Part shown: positions 1 to 8,665 of the stretch, in pieces
How the letters are laid out: the number at the start of each line of letters is the position of its first letter
Position numbering within the stretch: the first letter of the stretch is position 1
Source: an uncultured bacterium
GTDB taxonomy: Bacteria > Spirochaetota > Leptospiria > Leptospirales > Leptonemataceae
Direction of reading: 5' to 3'
NCBI GenBank assembly: GCA_937928085.1
Contig: CALFVU010000007.1
Span: 1 to 64,000 of the forward strand
Length of the DNA stretch: 64,000 nucleotides
Notes under the pieces: generated by a model
Seen by the model: the letters and a program-made list of their open reading frames with translations, nothing else
Databases searched by the model: none
Told to the model about the DNA's origin: nothing
Program-made: the position numbers and the translations under genes

Positions 1-137
1 CGATAGAGATAGAGGGTGATAGGAGACTACGATATCGGTATCCATCCTCTTATGTGGTAGGGAATAGGTATTCTTTGCGTAGGGTGTGTGAGCGTAGGCA
101 GAGAAGGGTTTATGTCTCATATTGGGATGATTCTTGA
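1..137 (+). other. Compositionally distinct window edge, possible 3' end of a CDS
   Basis: These bases are clearly richer in G and C than the rest of the window. Frame 3 is open from base 3 to a TGA at 135-137 and would give the C-terminal end of an Arg- and Tyr-rich protein ending in VSYWDDS. Its Arg codons (CGT, CGG, AGG) differ from the AGA/CGA bias of the neighbours. It could be a truncated gene, the end of a structured RNA, or a transferred segment. No family is recognised. Confidence 0.25.
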
Positions 138-298
138 GAAAATATTTTGTTCTTTTACTATTTTTACAAATTATATTTATAAATCATTTAAACATCAAAA
201 AACGATTATATAAAATTTTTATAATAAATTTTTACATTTTCTTCAAACTTCAATAAAAATCCTTAATCTTATTTAGTAACCAAAATAAACTTTTCCTT
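138..298. other. AT-rich intergenic stretch
   Basis: About 160 bases of almost pure A/T between the window-edge segment and the stop codon of the leftward lipoprotein gene. No gene, tRNA or convincing terminator hairpin was seen. Confidence 0.5.
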
Positions 299-1564
299 TT
301 ATTTAAAATTAATTTTGATTTCTCCTTTTTTTACATCAATAATTTCGATTTTTTTACCAGTTTCTTTAACTACAACAAACATTCTTGGATCTTCCCCATA
401 AAATGCAAGGGTATCTCTTAGTGCAAATTCTCTTCCTGGATAGATGACTTCCCAAATAATTTCTTTCTGAGAAGTACTAATCTCGTTGATATTTTTTACA
501 GCTGTTCTTTCGATCAAATCATCTCTAAAAATTCCTGCTTTAGCTGGCTCAAGGCCGTAAATTTTCATTAAAATTTTGTTGTTGCGAGTAATTTCTGACC
601 ATTTAGCTTGTAGTTTTTCATGTGCAAATTTTACAAAACCTCCTAATTTTTTCTCCGGATTTGGATCTGTTCCTACAGCGTATCTTTTGACTGACTCTTG
701 TGCTGCTTGTATATCTGTCACACCAATTCCACCAATTGATTGACCACTATAAGTACCAATTAATTCACCTTGTCCCCATAAAGAAATAATGTTAATAGTC
801 CCTACCGCTTGATAACTTTTAAATTGTGGCACAGTAGAATTTTGTTGTTTTGTTTCTATATTCCCTATAATTAAAACATCAGCTCCAGCTTTCAGTGCTA
901 AATCTTTTATATTTTCAGAAAGTTTGGTAGGATCTTCAGCAACTATTTCTGTATTTGTAATTTGCCTTGCTATACTTCCCGGATCAAGCAATTCATATCC
1001 TTTACTTATCAAGACATTTCGAATCTGAGAAGCTGCAACACCATCTCGAGAGTTAAAATCAAATACTTTTTTAGGACTGCCAGGCATAATATATTCTTCT
1101 CGTAGCAATACTATAATTTTTGGATTACCTACCAATTTTTGCATTGTATTGATTTGATTTTGTATTTCTGCTTTGTCTACTTTAAATCTTACAAAAAGTT
1201 TTAACATTTTGATTGTATCTAAATTATATTGTTGCTCATCAATTATTTGATCATTTTTACAAATTCCTTGGGCTTTTGAAAATATTTCATTTGTAATCGA
1301 CTGTCCATCAGCAACGTTACTATAACTTGCTACTTGATTACCAATACATTTTTCAACTGCTTTTCTACATGCATCTTCTTTTGCTTTATTCTTTGCTGCT
1401 GACACACTCGTAAAAATAGGAGCTTCTCCATAAACAGTAATTTCTCCTCTTAAACATTCCGCATGATAGTTTCCTCGTATTGTTGACTCGTCTTTTTTAT
1501 CAGAAGTTTGCACACAGCTTAAATATATTAAAAAGATAAAGAGTACAAGGATTTTTTTAGCCAT
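299..1564 (-). CDS. Putative lipoprotein with FlgT/LPP20-like N-terminal region
   Basis: Encodes about 421 residues. The start is the ATG at 1564, because GGAGGT (1569-1574) sits five bases upstream and the product then begins with a lipoprotein signal (MAKKILVLFIFLIYLSC, Cys17). A longer frame to 1606 would run into the promoter. After the Cys comes a region rich in Ala, Lys and Cys (AKNKAKEDACRKAVEKCIG) that resembles the start of FlgT/LPP20-like proteins. A later segment, GADVLIIGNIETKQQ, looks like the nucleotide-free Rossmann-like domains of FlgT/CsgG-type envelope proteins. The family link is inferred from pattern only. It is transcribed away from the flagellar operon, from a divergent promoter. 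Likely location: periplasmic face of the inner or outer membrane. Confidence 0.6.
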   Translation of the reverse strand: MAKKILVLFIFLIYLSCVQTSDKKDESTIRGNYHAECLRGEITVYGEAPIFTSVSAAKNKAKEDACRKAVEKCIGNQVASYSNVADGQSITNEIFSKAQGICKNDQIIDEQQYNLDTIKMLKLFVRFKVDKAEIQNQINTMQKLVGNPKIIVLLREEYIMPGSPKKVFDFNSRDGVAASQIRNVLISKGYELLDPGSIARQITNTEIVAEDPTKLSENIKDLALKAGADVLIIGNIETKQQNSTVPQFKSYQAVGTINIISLWGQGELIGTYSGQSIGGIGVTDIQAAQESVKRYAVGTDPNPEKKLGGFVKFAHEKLQAKWSEITRNNKILMKIYGLEPAKAGIFRDDLIERTAVKNINEISTSQKEIIWEVIYPGREFALRDTLAFYGEDPRMFVVVKETGKKIEIIDVKKGEIKINFK

Positions 1565-1585
1565 GAATACCTCCGTAAATTCTTT

Positions 1586-1614
1586 ATAAAATATTTTTAA
1601 AAACATTTTGTCAA
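1586..1614 (-). promoter_or_regulatory. Probable housekeeping promoter of the leftward lipoprotein
   Basis: On the minus strand a perfect TTGACA (1609-1614) is followed after 17 bases by TTTTAT (1586-1591), a weaker -10 match. The transcript would begin just upstream of the GGAGGT ribosome site, which supports the ATG at 1564. Confidence 0.5.
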
Positions 1615-1628
1615 CTAATAAAAAAAAA

Positions 1629-1655
1629 TATAGGTTTTTTTTTATCTACCGATAA
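1629..1655 (+). promoter_or_regulatory. Sigma-28 (FliA) type promoter of the flgN-flgK operon
   Basis: TATAGGTT (1629-1636), 11 bases, then ACCGATAA (1648-1655). The FliA consensus is TAAAGTTT-N11-GCCGATAA, so the -10 matches 7 of 8, the -35 matches 6 of 8 and the spacing is exact. It lies directly before flgN, flgK and flgL, the classic late flagellar genes under this sigma factor. Transcription would start near 1662, only a few bases before the flgN ATG. Confidence 0.72.
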
Positions 1656-1665
1656 ATTTTATGCT

Positions 1666-2208
1666 ATGGAACATTCAAAATTAGATGTGATAGAAAAACT
1701 ATCCCAAATTTTCTTTCAAGAAACACTAATTATGAATTCTGCCATTGATATCGAAAAAGAGAAAAGTAAGGTTATTTTACAAGCAAAATCAAATAGGTTA
1801 AATGAACTGAGCAAAAGATCAGATGAATTATTAAATTCATTGATTCAATTAGAAAGAGAGAGATATAACCTAGTAGAAAATTTGATCGAAATCTATAAAG
1901 ATAGAATTCATTCTAGAGAAATTACATTGTCAAATTTTATAAAAGTACTATATGAAATTCAAAATGATTATCACGATAAACAACAATATCAAAAAGATAT
2001 CGATCAATTACTCAATGCTTTAGAAAAATTTAAGCAATCATCGAATGAATTAAAACAAGAAGTAGAGATCAATCAAAAATTATTACAAAGAACAAAAAGT
2101 ATTATTTCTAATTTAATTGAATCGATTGAAAAAAAAGACAAAACATATATAAATTTTAAAAACAAAAGAGTAACAAGTAATGCTTTATTGATTAATCATA
2201 GTATTTAA
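1666..2208 (+). CDS. flgN: FlgN-like flagellar export chaperone
   Basis: A 180-residue, almost wholly helical, charged protein directly upstream of flgK and flgL. FlgN is the cytoplasmic chaperone that holds the hook-filament junction proteins FlgK and FlgL for export. The sequence has no strong invariant motif, so the call rests on size, helical heptad-like composition and position (gap of 21 bases to flgK). The ATG at 1666 lies only about four bases after the expected sigma-28 start point and has no Shine-Dalgarno. The message may therefore be nearly leaderless, or translation may begin at the internal Met at 1732. Confidence 0.65.
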   Translation: MEHSKLDVIEKLSQIFFQETLIMNSAIDIEKEKSKVILQAKSNRLNELSKRSDELLNSLIQLERERYNLVENLIEIYKDRIHSREITLSNFIKVLYEIQNDYHDKQQYQKDIDQLLNALEKFKQSSNELKQEVEINQKLLQRTKSIISNLIESIEKKDKTYINFKNKRVTSNALLINHSI

Positions 2209-2229
2209 AAAAAATAAGGAGGTGCACTT

Positions 2230-4176
2230 ATGGGATCTACTTTTGGAGGTTTAGAACTAACAAAACGAGGCTTAGTAGTTCATCAAACTGCTATACAAAC
2301 TACAGGACATAATATCTCTAATGCTTCAAATGAAAATTATGCACGACAAAGAGTGAATTTAAGCACTTTAGATCCTTTATATGAGCCCAGCCTGACTCGA
2401 TCGAATTCACCGGGACAGTTGGGGCAGGGTCCAAAAATTTTAAACATACAAAGAATTCGTGATTTTTTTTATGATGATCAAATTTTTGCAACATCACAAG
2501 AAAAAACTTACTGGGAATCCAAGCAAAAATATTTATACCAATTAGAAAAAATTTTCAACGAACCTTCAGATAGTACATTGAGAAGTTTGAGCGATGAATT
2601 TTGGAATGCCTGGCAAGATTTAGCAAATTATCCTTCAGAATTATCTCATAGAGCGGTTGTGATAGAAAAAGCAGAAGCTTTGATTTCTCGAATTCATGAT
2701 CATTATAGAAAGCTAAGAGACCTTAGAGAAAAAGCAGAACTCGAGATTCAAGATACTGTAGAAATGATCAATACTTATGCCAAACAAATACAAGAGCTTA
2801 ATATCAAAATTACAAAATTACAAGCTTTAGGAGATAATCCTAACGATTTATTGGATAGAAGAGACGAAATCATAGAGAAATTATCAAACATGATTAATGT
2901 TCGAGTGGAAAGAGGAGATAAAAACGAAGTGTTTGTATTTTTAGGTGAACAAATTTTAGTGCAAGGACAAATCTTAAGAAAATTAAAACTTGTGCCAGAT
3001 CCAAAAAAAGAAGGTATGTCAGAAATCGTATGGGATCACAACAACAATAAAGTTGTCCTAAGTGGGGGTAAGTTACTATCTTTAGTAGAAATAAGAGATC
3101 AAGATATTTTATCGAGAATTTATTCTTTAGACGAATTCGCTTTAAACTTAGCTGATGTTGTTAATGAAATTCATAAAGATGGTTTTGGTTTAGATGGTAG
3201 TACGAATTATGAATTTTTTGATTTTAGAAAAATTACTGATGATGCAAATGCTCAATTTCGTCCCCAAGATCATTATGGAGACTTTGATTATAACATGGAT
3301 GGTACACCAGAAATTACTGCAATATTTAGAGTTTCTGGCACACAAAAAGTAGACCCGAAAAGAAAAATAGGTATCAATGGAACTTTGACTTTTTATCAAT
3401 GGAGTGATACCTCTAGAAGTTATGAGCCTAGACAAATCAATTACAAAGAAGATGAAAATTTAGAAGAAGTTATAAAAAAAATCAACGATGCAAAAATAGG
3501 TATAGTTGCGTACTTAAATCATGATAATCAATTCGTTTTGAAAGCTGCCCAAAGCTTTAACAATACAAAATATGATTTTTTCATTAAACATTTAGAAGAT
3601 TCGGGTGAACTTCTTGTAAGCTATACAGGAATTTTAAAATCATCAGGTTCTTTTGGTGCGTTTGATTTTCGAAGAACTGGTGAAATTTCTAAATTTCAAA
3701 ATTCCTTAGAGAATATTACTATTTCTCCTTTGTTCCATCCAGCAGGACATATAAAAATTAATGAGATAATAAAAAATGATTTATCAAAAATTGCAGTTTC
3801 GAGAGGAAAAGATCAAGGTGGTACTGGCGATTATAACTCACCGAATGGTTTAGCAGATGGAGAAAATGCTTTACTAATTGCAAAAGCTTTAAAGCAAGGT
3901 AATGTTAAATTTGGATATTCTCAAAATCTTATTGAATTTCATACCCATTTGATTTCCAAACTAGGTGCCGAATCTCGAAAAGCAGAAGATTTATTGAAAC
4001 ATAATCAAGAACATTTAGTTGAATTAAAAAATCAAAGACAAAGTATTATGGGAGTGAATTTAGACGAAGAGATGGCTTCTTTAATTCAATTTCAGCATGC
4101 CTATAATGCATCAGCTCGAACCCTTAGAACAATGGACGAATTACTTGATGTGATTATCAATAGACTAAAATCATAA
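2230..4176 (+). CDS. flgK: Flagellar hook-associated protein 1 (FlgK)
   Basis: A 648-residue hook-filament junction protein, exported through the flagellar type III apparatus. The N-terminus is typical (GLELTKRGLVVHQTAIQTTG, then HNISNASNENYARQRV). The C-terminus (EEMASLIQFQHAYNASARTL, then RTMDELLDVIINRL) carries the paired amphipathic helices that form the D0 rod domain. The middle is longer and more variable, as in other spirochaetes. A strong AAGGAGG (2217-2223) precedes the ATG. It is followed directly by flgL, whose ribosome site starts at the flgK stop, so the two are probably translated in step. Confidence 0.95.
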   Translation: MGSTFGGLELTKRGLVVHQTAIQTTGHNISNASNENYARQRVNLSTLDPLYEPSLTRSNSPGQLGQGPKILNIQRIRDFFYDDQIFATSQEKTYWESKQKYLYQLEKIFNEPSDSTLRSLSDEFWNAWQDLANYPSELSHRAVVIEKAEALISRIHDHYRKLRDLREKAELEIQDTVEMINTYAKQIQELNIKITKLQALGDNPNDLLDRRDEIIEKLSNMINVRVERGDKNEVFVFLGEQILVQGQILRKLKLVPDPKKEGMSEIVWDHNNNKVVLSGGKLLSLVEIRDQDILSRIYSLDEFALNLADVVNEIHKDGFGLDGSTNYEFFDFRKITDDANAQFRPQDHYGDFDYNMDGTPEITAIFRVSGTQKVDPKRKIGINGTLTFYQWSDTSRSYEPRQINYKEDENLEEVIKKINDAKIGIVAYLNHDNQFVLKAAQSFNNTKYDFFIKHLEDSGELLVSYTGILKSSGSFGAFDFRRTGEISKFQNSLENITISPLFHPAGHIKINEIIKNDLSKIAVSRGKDQGGTGDYNSPNGLADGENALLIAKALKQGNVKFGYSQNLIEFHTHLISKLGAESRKAEDLLKHNQEHLVELKNQRQSIMGVNLDEEMASLIQFQHAYNASARTLRTMDELLDVIINRLKS

Positions 4177-4188
4177 TTGGAGAATGAT

Positions 4189-5457
4189 ATGCAAAGAATT
4201 ACAGGCATAATACAAAACCAAAATTTGATTAAGCACATTCAAAATCAAAAATTGAATATGGATTCTTTACAAAACCAGTTAGCAACAGGACAAAGAATTT
4301 CTCGCCCCGCAGATTCTCCTTCGCTTACTGCTAACCTAATGTTTTTAAAAACACGAATGAATGAAATTATTCAATTCGAAAAAAACGTTTTAGAATCTTT
4401 AGATAGATGGAATTTAATTGATGGACAACTTTCTTCGATTACAGATATTTTACAAAGGATTCGGCTTTTAGCAGTGCAAGCTTCGAATGGAATTTATCAA
4501 GGAGATAATGCTTTTGAATTAAAAGAAGCAATATCTGCGGAAATTGATCAACATCTTCGTGCTTTGATTGACATTGCAAATTCTTCTGATTCGATTGGTA
4601 GACCCTTATTTGGTGGCTTTACCATCGAAAGAAAACCTTTTGAACCTATTGTTGCAGATATCGAAACTCCAGATGGAATCAAACTTGAAAATCAAATTAT
4701 TGGTGTTGAATACCGTGGCGACATTGGAAAACGGTTGATCGAAATCGAAAAAAATCAATATATCGATGTCAATCTGCCTGGCAATCAAGTATTTTGGGGG
4801 ACAAATTTTACAATTACAGGATCTATAGATACTTCCAGTTATATTGCAACTTCAAATCAAAAATTTAAAATTGATGGTGTTGAGATACAAGTTCTTGTAG
4901 GAGATACCATTGATGATATTATTGACAAAATTAATAAAGCTGGTTTAGAAGTTCGAGCTTCTAAAGTTGGACAAGATAATCTTTCTTTACATTCGCTTAC
5001 TCCACATCAAATTTGGTTAGAAGATATCGAAGGAGGTACTGTTTTACAAGATTTAGGGCTTATCAACCCAGAACAACCAAACCCACCAAATAACTATAGT
5101 CTTAATGCTAAAATCGATAGTCTTTCATTGTTTGATGTAATTCTTAAATTTAGAAATGATTTACTAAAAGGAGATCAATTAGAAATTTCGGGACAAGACA
5201 TCGGAAATTTGGATATTACTTTGGAAAATGTTTTAAAATATCGTGCAATAGCGGGAGCAAAACAAAATCGATTAGAAGAACATGCAAAAAAAATTAGTTG
5301 GGATAAACTTTTTATAACAGAATTACTTGCTAAAACTGAAGGCATAGATTATGCGGAAACGATTACCAACTTAAAATGGATAGAGAATGTTTATAACTAT
5401 TCTTTAAATGTAGGTGCAAGAATTATACGTCCAACTTTATTAGATTTTTTACGATAA
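4189..5457 (+). CDS. flgL: Flagellar hook-associated protein 3 (FlgL)
   Basis: A 422-residue junction protein between FlgK and the filament. The start chosen is ATG 4189 (MQRITGIIQNQNLIKH), with GGAG at 4179-4182. A TTG at 4177 is open but would place the ribosome site inside the gene. The conserved N-terminal helix with LQNQLATGQRISRPADSP is the flagellin/FlgL signature, and the C-terminal helix ends SLNVGARIIRPTLLDFLR. Central residues 200-320 form a variable domain. Third gene of the flagellar operon, 12 bases after flgK. Confidence 0.93.
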   Translation: MQRITGIIQNQNLIKHIQNQKLNMDSLQNQLATGQRISRPADSPSLTANLMFLKTRMNEIIQFEKNVLESLDRWNLIDGQLSSITDILQRIRLLAVQASNGIYQGDNAFELKEAISAEIDQHLRALIDIANSSDSIGRPLFGGFTIERKPFEPIVADIETPDGIKLENQIIGVEYRGDIGKRLIEIEKNQYIDVNLPGNQVFWGTNFTITGSIDTSSYIATSNQKFKIDGVEIQVLVGDTIDDIIDKINKAGLEVRASKVGQDNLSLHSLTPHQIWLEDIEGGTVLQDLGLINPEQPNPPNNYSLNAKIDSLSLFDVILKFRNDLLKGDQLEISGQDIGNLDITLENVLKYRAIAGAKQNRLEEHAKKISWDKLFITELLAKTEGIDYAETITNLKWIENVYNYSLNVGARIIRPTLLDFLR

Positions 5458-5473
5458 ATTTTTAGGAGTAGAT

Positions 5474-5923
5474 ATGATTCAACTTTCTACAAAATTTTTT
5501 GGAATAAAAGAAGTTTCTGAAGATGAAGTCATACAATTTCCCGAAGGTATTTATGGATTTACAGAGGAAAAACAATTTATTATTTTTAAAGAAAAAGAAG
5601 AATCTCCTTTTCTTTGGCTTCAATCTTTACGCAACCCCGATTTAGCTTTTGTTATTATTGATCCGAATCAAATTGTAAAAAATTATAAACCTAAAATTTT
5701 ACATACAGATTTACAAATGCTTGAAGTAAATTTTTTAGAAGAATGCAAAATTTACGCGATCCTCACAATACCAGAAAATAAACCCGAAGAAATGACAATC
5801 AATTTACAAGGACCTATTCTTCTGAATGTAAAAAAAAATATTGCAAAACAAGTAATTTCTTTAGATGAAAACCATGGTGTTAGAATGAATGTTTTGCAAT
5901 TGTTAAAAAAACAAAATTTATAA
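5474..5923 (+). CDS. fliW: Flagellar assembly factor FliW
   Basis: A 149-residue cytoplasmic regulator. FliW proteins bind CsrA (relieving flagellin mRNA repression) and flagellin, which couples filament secretion to translation. The typical opening ([20 protein letters not shown], then PEGIYGF) and the segments [14 protein letters not shown] and [14 protein letters not shown] match the family. The length is normal. TAGGAG precedes the ATG. It sits between flgL and csrA, the order widely seen in spirochaetes and firmicutes. Confidence 0.95.
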   Translation: MIQLSTKFFGIKEVSEDEVIQFPEGIYGFTEEKQFIIFKEKEESPFLWLQSLRNPDLAFVIIDPNQIVKNYKPKILHTDLQMLEVNFLEECKIYAILTIPENKPEEMTINLQGPILLNVKKNIAKQVISLDENHGVRMNVLQLLKKQNL

Positions 5924-5936
5924 GAAGGAAATTTTT

Positions 5937-6176
5937 GTGTTAATCCTTACAAGAAAAGTAAATCAATCTATAGTAATTGGAGATCACATAGAAATCGTTA
6001 TCGTAGAAGTGCGGGGTGATCAAGTAAAAATTGGAATCAAAGCACCCAAAGATATTTCTGTCCATCGTTCTGAAGTTTATAAAGAAATACAAGAACAAAA
6101 CAAACAAGCAACAAAAACTTTATCGATTGATTCGTTAAAAAAAATTGAAAACCTTTTTCCAAAAAAGAAAACTTAA
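5937..6176 (+). CDS. csrA: Carbon storage regulator CsrA
   Basis: A 79-residue RNA-binding dimer that represses translation by covering GGA-containing ribosome sites. It begins with GTG at 5937 (AGAAGGAA at 5923-5930), giving the canonical [36 protein letters not shown] contains the conserved Arg at the RNA-binding surface, and the tail is slightly longer than the usual 61-75 residues. It is 13 bases after fliW, its protein antagonist, in a sigma-28 type operon. Flagellin mRNA is the expected target but lies outside this window. Confidence 0.96.
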   Translation: MLILTRKVNQSIVIGDHIEIVIVEVRGDQVKIGIKAPKDISVHRSEVYKEIQEQNKQATKTLSIDSLKKIENLFPKKKT

Positions 6177-6525
6177 AATTTTATTTTTTATTACTCCTTT
6201 ATATGTATTTAGTAAGGAAATCTATCCTCCTATTGTATCTACATATCATTTGAGAATTGTAAATCGTAGATTTGTTTCTCATATAGTCTTTGAATCAATA
6301 GAAAATAAAAAATACCTTACCATTATTCTTACTCACGGACCGAATTATTGGGCTTATAAAAGCAATTCATACAGATTATTTTATGAATGTGAAACATCAA
6401 AACAATGTATAGATAAAGCAAAACAATTAGATCAATTCTTACAAAATGGATATAATATTGCTTTTTATATAAAAGGAGATCAGATTCAAAAAATTATTTT
6501 TTTAGATCCAACAAAACTAGATTAA
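6145..6525 (+). CDS. Small secreted protein of unknown function
   Basis: 126 residues from a TTG at 6145, overlapping the last 32 bases of csrA. No later ATG or GTG lies near the N-terminus, and only this start keeps the signal peptide ([20 protein letters not shown]). The mature part is about 105 residues with two Cys ([11 protein letters not shown]), possibly a disulfide. No family is recognised. The overlap implies translation coupled to csrA. It is the last gene of the flagellar operon, so its product may act in the periplasm, where the spirochaetal filament lies, but that is only context. Confidence 0.55.
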   Translation: MKTFFQKRKLKILFFITPLYVFSKEIYPPIVSTYHLRIVNRRFVSHIVFESIENKKYLTIILTHGPNYWAYKSNSYRLFYECETSKQCIDKAKQLDQFLQNGYNIAFYIKGDQIQKIIFLDPTKLD

Positions 6526-6550
6526 AAATTTTTTGTTTTCTTAAATCATT

Positions 6551-6597
6551 AAAAAAATTTTGTAAATTTAAAAAAAAATTTAACAAAGTTTTTTTAT
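6551..6597 (+). terminator. Weak AT-only terminator-like hairpin
   Basis: An imperfect inverted repeat around AAATTT and TGTAAATTT / AAATTTAACA is followed by a run of T. It would end the flagellar transcript. There are no G-C pairs in the stem, so it is only tentative. Confidence 0.35.
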
Positions 6598-6745
6598 AAT
6601 TTTTAAACATAAATTTAATAAATAAAAAATCAAAAATTTTATAGTAATTTCAACTGTTAACATAAAAAATTTATTTTTAGATTCAAAGAATACTATAATG
6701 TTGTTGATTTGTCAAAAAAAATAAAATTTTTGTTTATTCAATGTT

Positions 6746-7501
6746 ATGAAAACCGATCAAAATAAAGTATTAGCGGTAATACCAGCTAGATATGCCTCTA
6801 CAAGATTTCCGGGAAAGCCGTTAGCTAAAATTGGAAGCTATCCGATGATCCGATATGTATACGAAGCTGCTCAAAAGAGCAACTTAATTGACAAAATTAT
6901 TATTGCAACAGAAGATGAGAGAATACGAGAAACTGTAGAAAATTTTGGCGCTGAATGTATGATCACAAGTGAAAATCATAAAAGTGGAACAGATAGAGTA
7001 TGCGAAGTTGCAACCTTATTTCCAGAATATAACATTGTAGTTAATATTCAAGGAGATGAACCTGGAATAGAACCTAAATTAATCGATGGAGTAATTCAAA
7101 ATAAAATTCAACATCCTGAATGGGAAGTCTCTACCGCGGTAAGACCATTTAAAGAAACAGAGGATCCTCTACAACCAAATCGAGTAAAAGTGGTTTTAAC
7201 AAAAAGCAATAAAGTTCTTTATTTTTCTCGATCTCTAATTCCTTTTCCAAGAAATAACTTACCACACCCTATTTATTTACATTTAGGAATTTATGCTTAT
7301 GAAAGAGAATTTTTATTAAAATTTCCTATCTTACCAAGGTCATTTTTAGAAGAAGTGGAATCCTTAGAACAATTAAGAATTTTAGAAAATAATTATAGCA
7401 TAGGCACTTATATTGCCGATGACTCTTATCCCGGAGTAGATACCCCAGAAGATTTAAAAACAATTATAGAAATTTTTAAAAAAGAAAACAAATTAAAATA
7501 A
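6746..7501 (+). CDS. kdsB: CMP-KDO synthetase (3-deoxy-manno-octulosonate cytidylyltransferase)
   Basis: A 251-residue cytoplasmic enzyme that joins CTP and KDO to make CMP-KDO, the donor for the inner core of lipopolysaccharide. Typical motifs: VIPARYASTRFPGKPLAKI near residue 12 (nucleotide loop), TSENHKSGTDRVCEV, VVNIQGDEPGIEP with the metal-binding Asp, and HLGIYAYEREFLLKF. Length and N-terminus fit the family. An out-of-frame ATG five bases upstream is ignored. The next gene starts on the base after the kdsB stop. It supports an LPS-bearing outer membrane, as in Leptospira and unlike Borrelia or Treponema. Confidence 0.95.
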   Translation: MKTDQNKVLAVIPARYASTRFPGKPLAKIGSYPMIRYVYEAAQKSNLIDKIIIATEDERIRETVENFGAECMITSENHKSGTDRVCEVATLFPEYNIVVNIQGDEPGIEPKLIDGVIQNKIQHPEWEVSTAVRPFKETEDPLQPNRVKVVLTKSNKVLYFSRSLIPFPRNNLPHPIYLHLGIYAYEREFLLKFPILPRSFLEEVESLEQLRILENNYSIGTYIADDSYPGVDTPEDLKTIIEIFKKENKLK

Positions 7502-8431
7502 ATGAAAGAAAATATTATTGAAATACTTCTTAAAATTACAGAAAGGATAAAAGAAAGAAACTTAAAAATTTACGAAGATCCTATTCCCACATCTGATCTT
7601 TTGTATAAAGAAATCGTATATGATTTAGTCTCTTCTCCAGATTTAGCAAATTATTATATAAAACTCTTAAACGAAGCCAATTATCTTTTTACAATACATC
7701 TTGTAAAACCCGATCCTGCTTTACGAATACCGGGAATAGATGGATATGTAGTATCAGAAAAGCCTATTTTAGAATCCCTTCTGGGAGAATACAAAAAAAA
7801 ATTAGAACATATCTATGAAATCGAAAAACGAAAGAAAACCGGTGCGGAAGTGATCATTCGAGAATTGATGCCAAAAGTAAAGGAATACAACAACACTTCA
7901 ATTGGTAAAATCTTAAATATTTGTATTATGATAGATCAATTTCTTAGGGTCATCGAAGAAAAGCCAGACAATTTTACAGAAGAAAAAAAAATGTATTTAT
8001 TAAGACTACTTTTACCAGAAGAAACTCAAACACAACACACCCAAATAGAAAATGAATCAAATAGCATCGTTATCCCTGAAATCAAAGAAAAAAAGCGTGC
8101 GGTGGATACAGAAGAATATAAAGAACTTTCGAAAATGAACTTACAAGGAAATTGGGGGAAAGCTGTGGAAAAGTTTGGTGTAGAATTTTTAATTCGAATA
8201 CATCTTAGAAAACATGAATACGAAATCTTAAAAAAACTTATTTTACAAAAACGAATAGCAAAAGAACAAGATTTATACTTTTTAAAAGATTGTTTAAGAA
8301 AAATGGAAGAGAATTATTATTTAGACAAAGAAATCAGAAAACATATAAACGAAATTAAAGAATTAAAAAGACTAGTTCAATTAAAAATCAATCAATTTTA
8401 TCTTCTTAAAAAAAAATACGAATCAAATTAA
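7502..8431 (+). CDS. Hypothetical helical protein downstream of kdsB
   Basis: 309 residues, no signal peptide or membrane span, rich in Lys and Glu. The N-terminal half (residues 1-175) is compact with segments such as NIIEILLKITERIKERNLK and VKPDPALRIPGIDGYVVSEK. A linker near 180-200 is followed by a helical C-terminal part that ends in a probable coiled coil (residues 265-309). Its ATG directly abuts the kdsB stop (TAAATG), so the two are cotranslated. I do not recognise the family. A cytoplasmic role linked to envelope synthesis is only a contextual guess. Confidence 0.55.
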   Translation: MKENIIEILLKITERIKERNLKIYEDPIPTSDLLYKEIVYDLVSSPDLANYYIKLLNEANYLFTIHLVKPDPALRIPGIDGYVVSEKPILESLLGEYKKKLEHIYEIEKRKKTGAEVIIRELMPKVKEYNNTSIGKILNICIMIDQFLRVIEEKPDNFTEEKKMYLLRLLLPEETQTQHTQIENESNSIVIPEIKEKKRAVDTEEYKELSKMNLQGNWGKAVEKFGVEFLIRIHLRKHEYEILKKLILQKRIAKEQDLYFLKDCLRKMEENYYLDKEIRKHINEIKELKRLVQLKINQFYLLKKKYESN

Positions 8432-8458
8432 AAGCAAGTATATTTTGTTTATACATAC

Positions 8459-8472
8459 TTGTACTTGTACAA
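8459..8472. promoter_or_regulatory. Perfect inverted repeat upstream of the RND pump
   Basis: TTGTAC-TT-GTACAA is a perfect palindrome with a two-base centre, embedded in a short direct repeat of ACTTGT. It lies about 190 bases before the RND gene start, in a 234-base AT-rich gap. It has the shape of a dimeric-repressor operator, but no cognate regulator is adjacent. Confidence 0.35.
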
Positions 8473-8665
8473 CCTAAAATTTAACATCAGAAAAACAAAG
8501 AAAATTACAAAAAGATTTATAAAAAATTACTAAAAGTTTTTTTGACTCAATCTACGATAAAAACATACAAATTTTTAAATTTTCGTAAAAAAAATTTAAT
8601 GCTGATTTTTGGATTTATTATTAAAAATTGATTTACCATTTGGTTAATTTTTTTATATTGGAATT

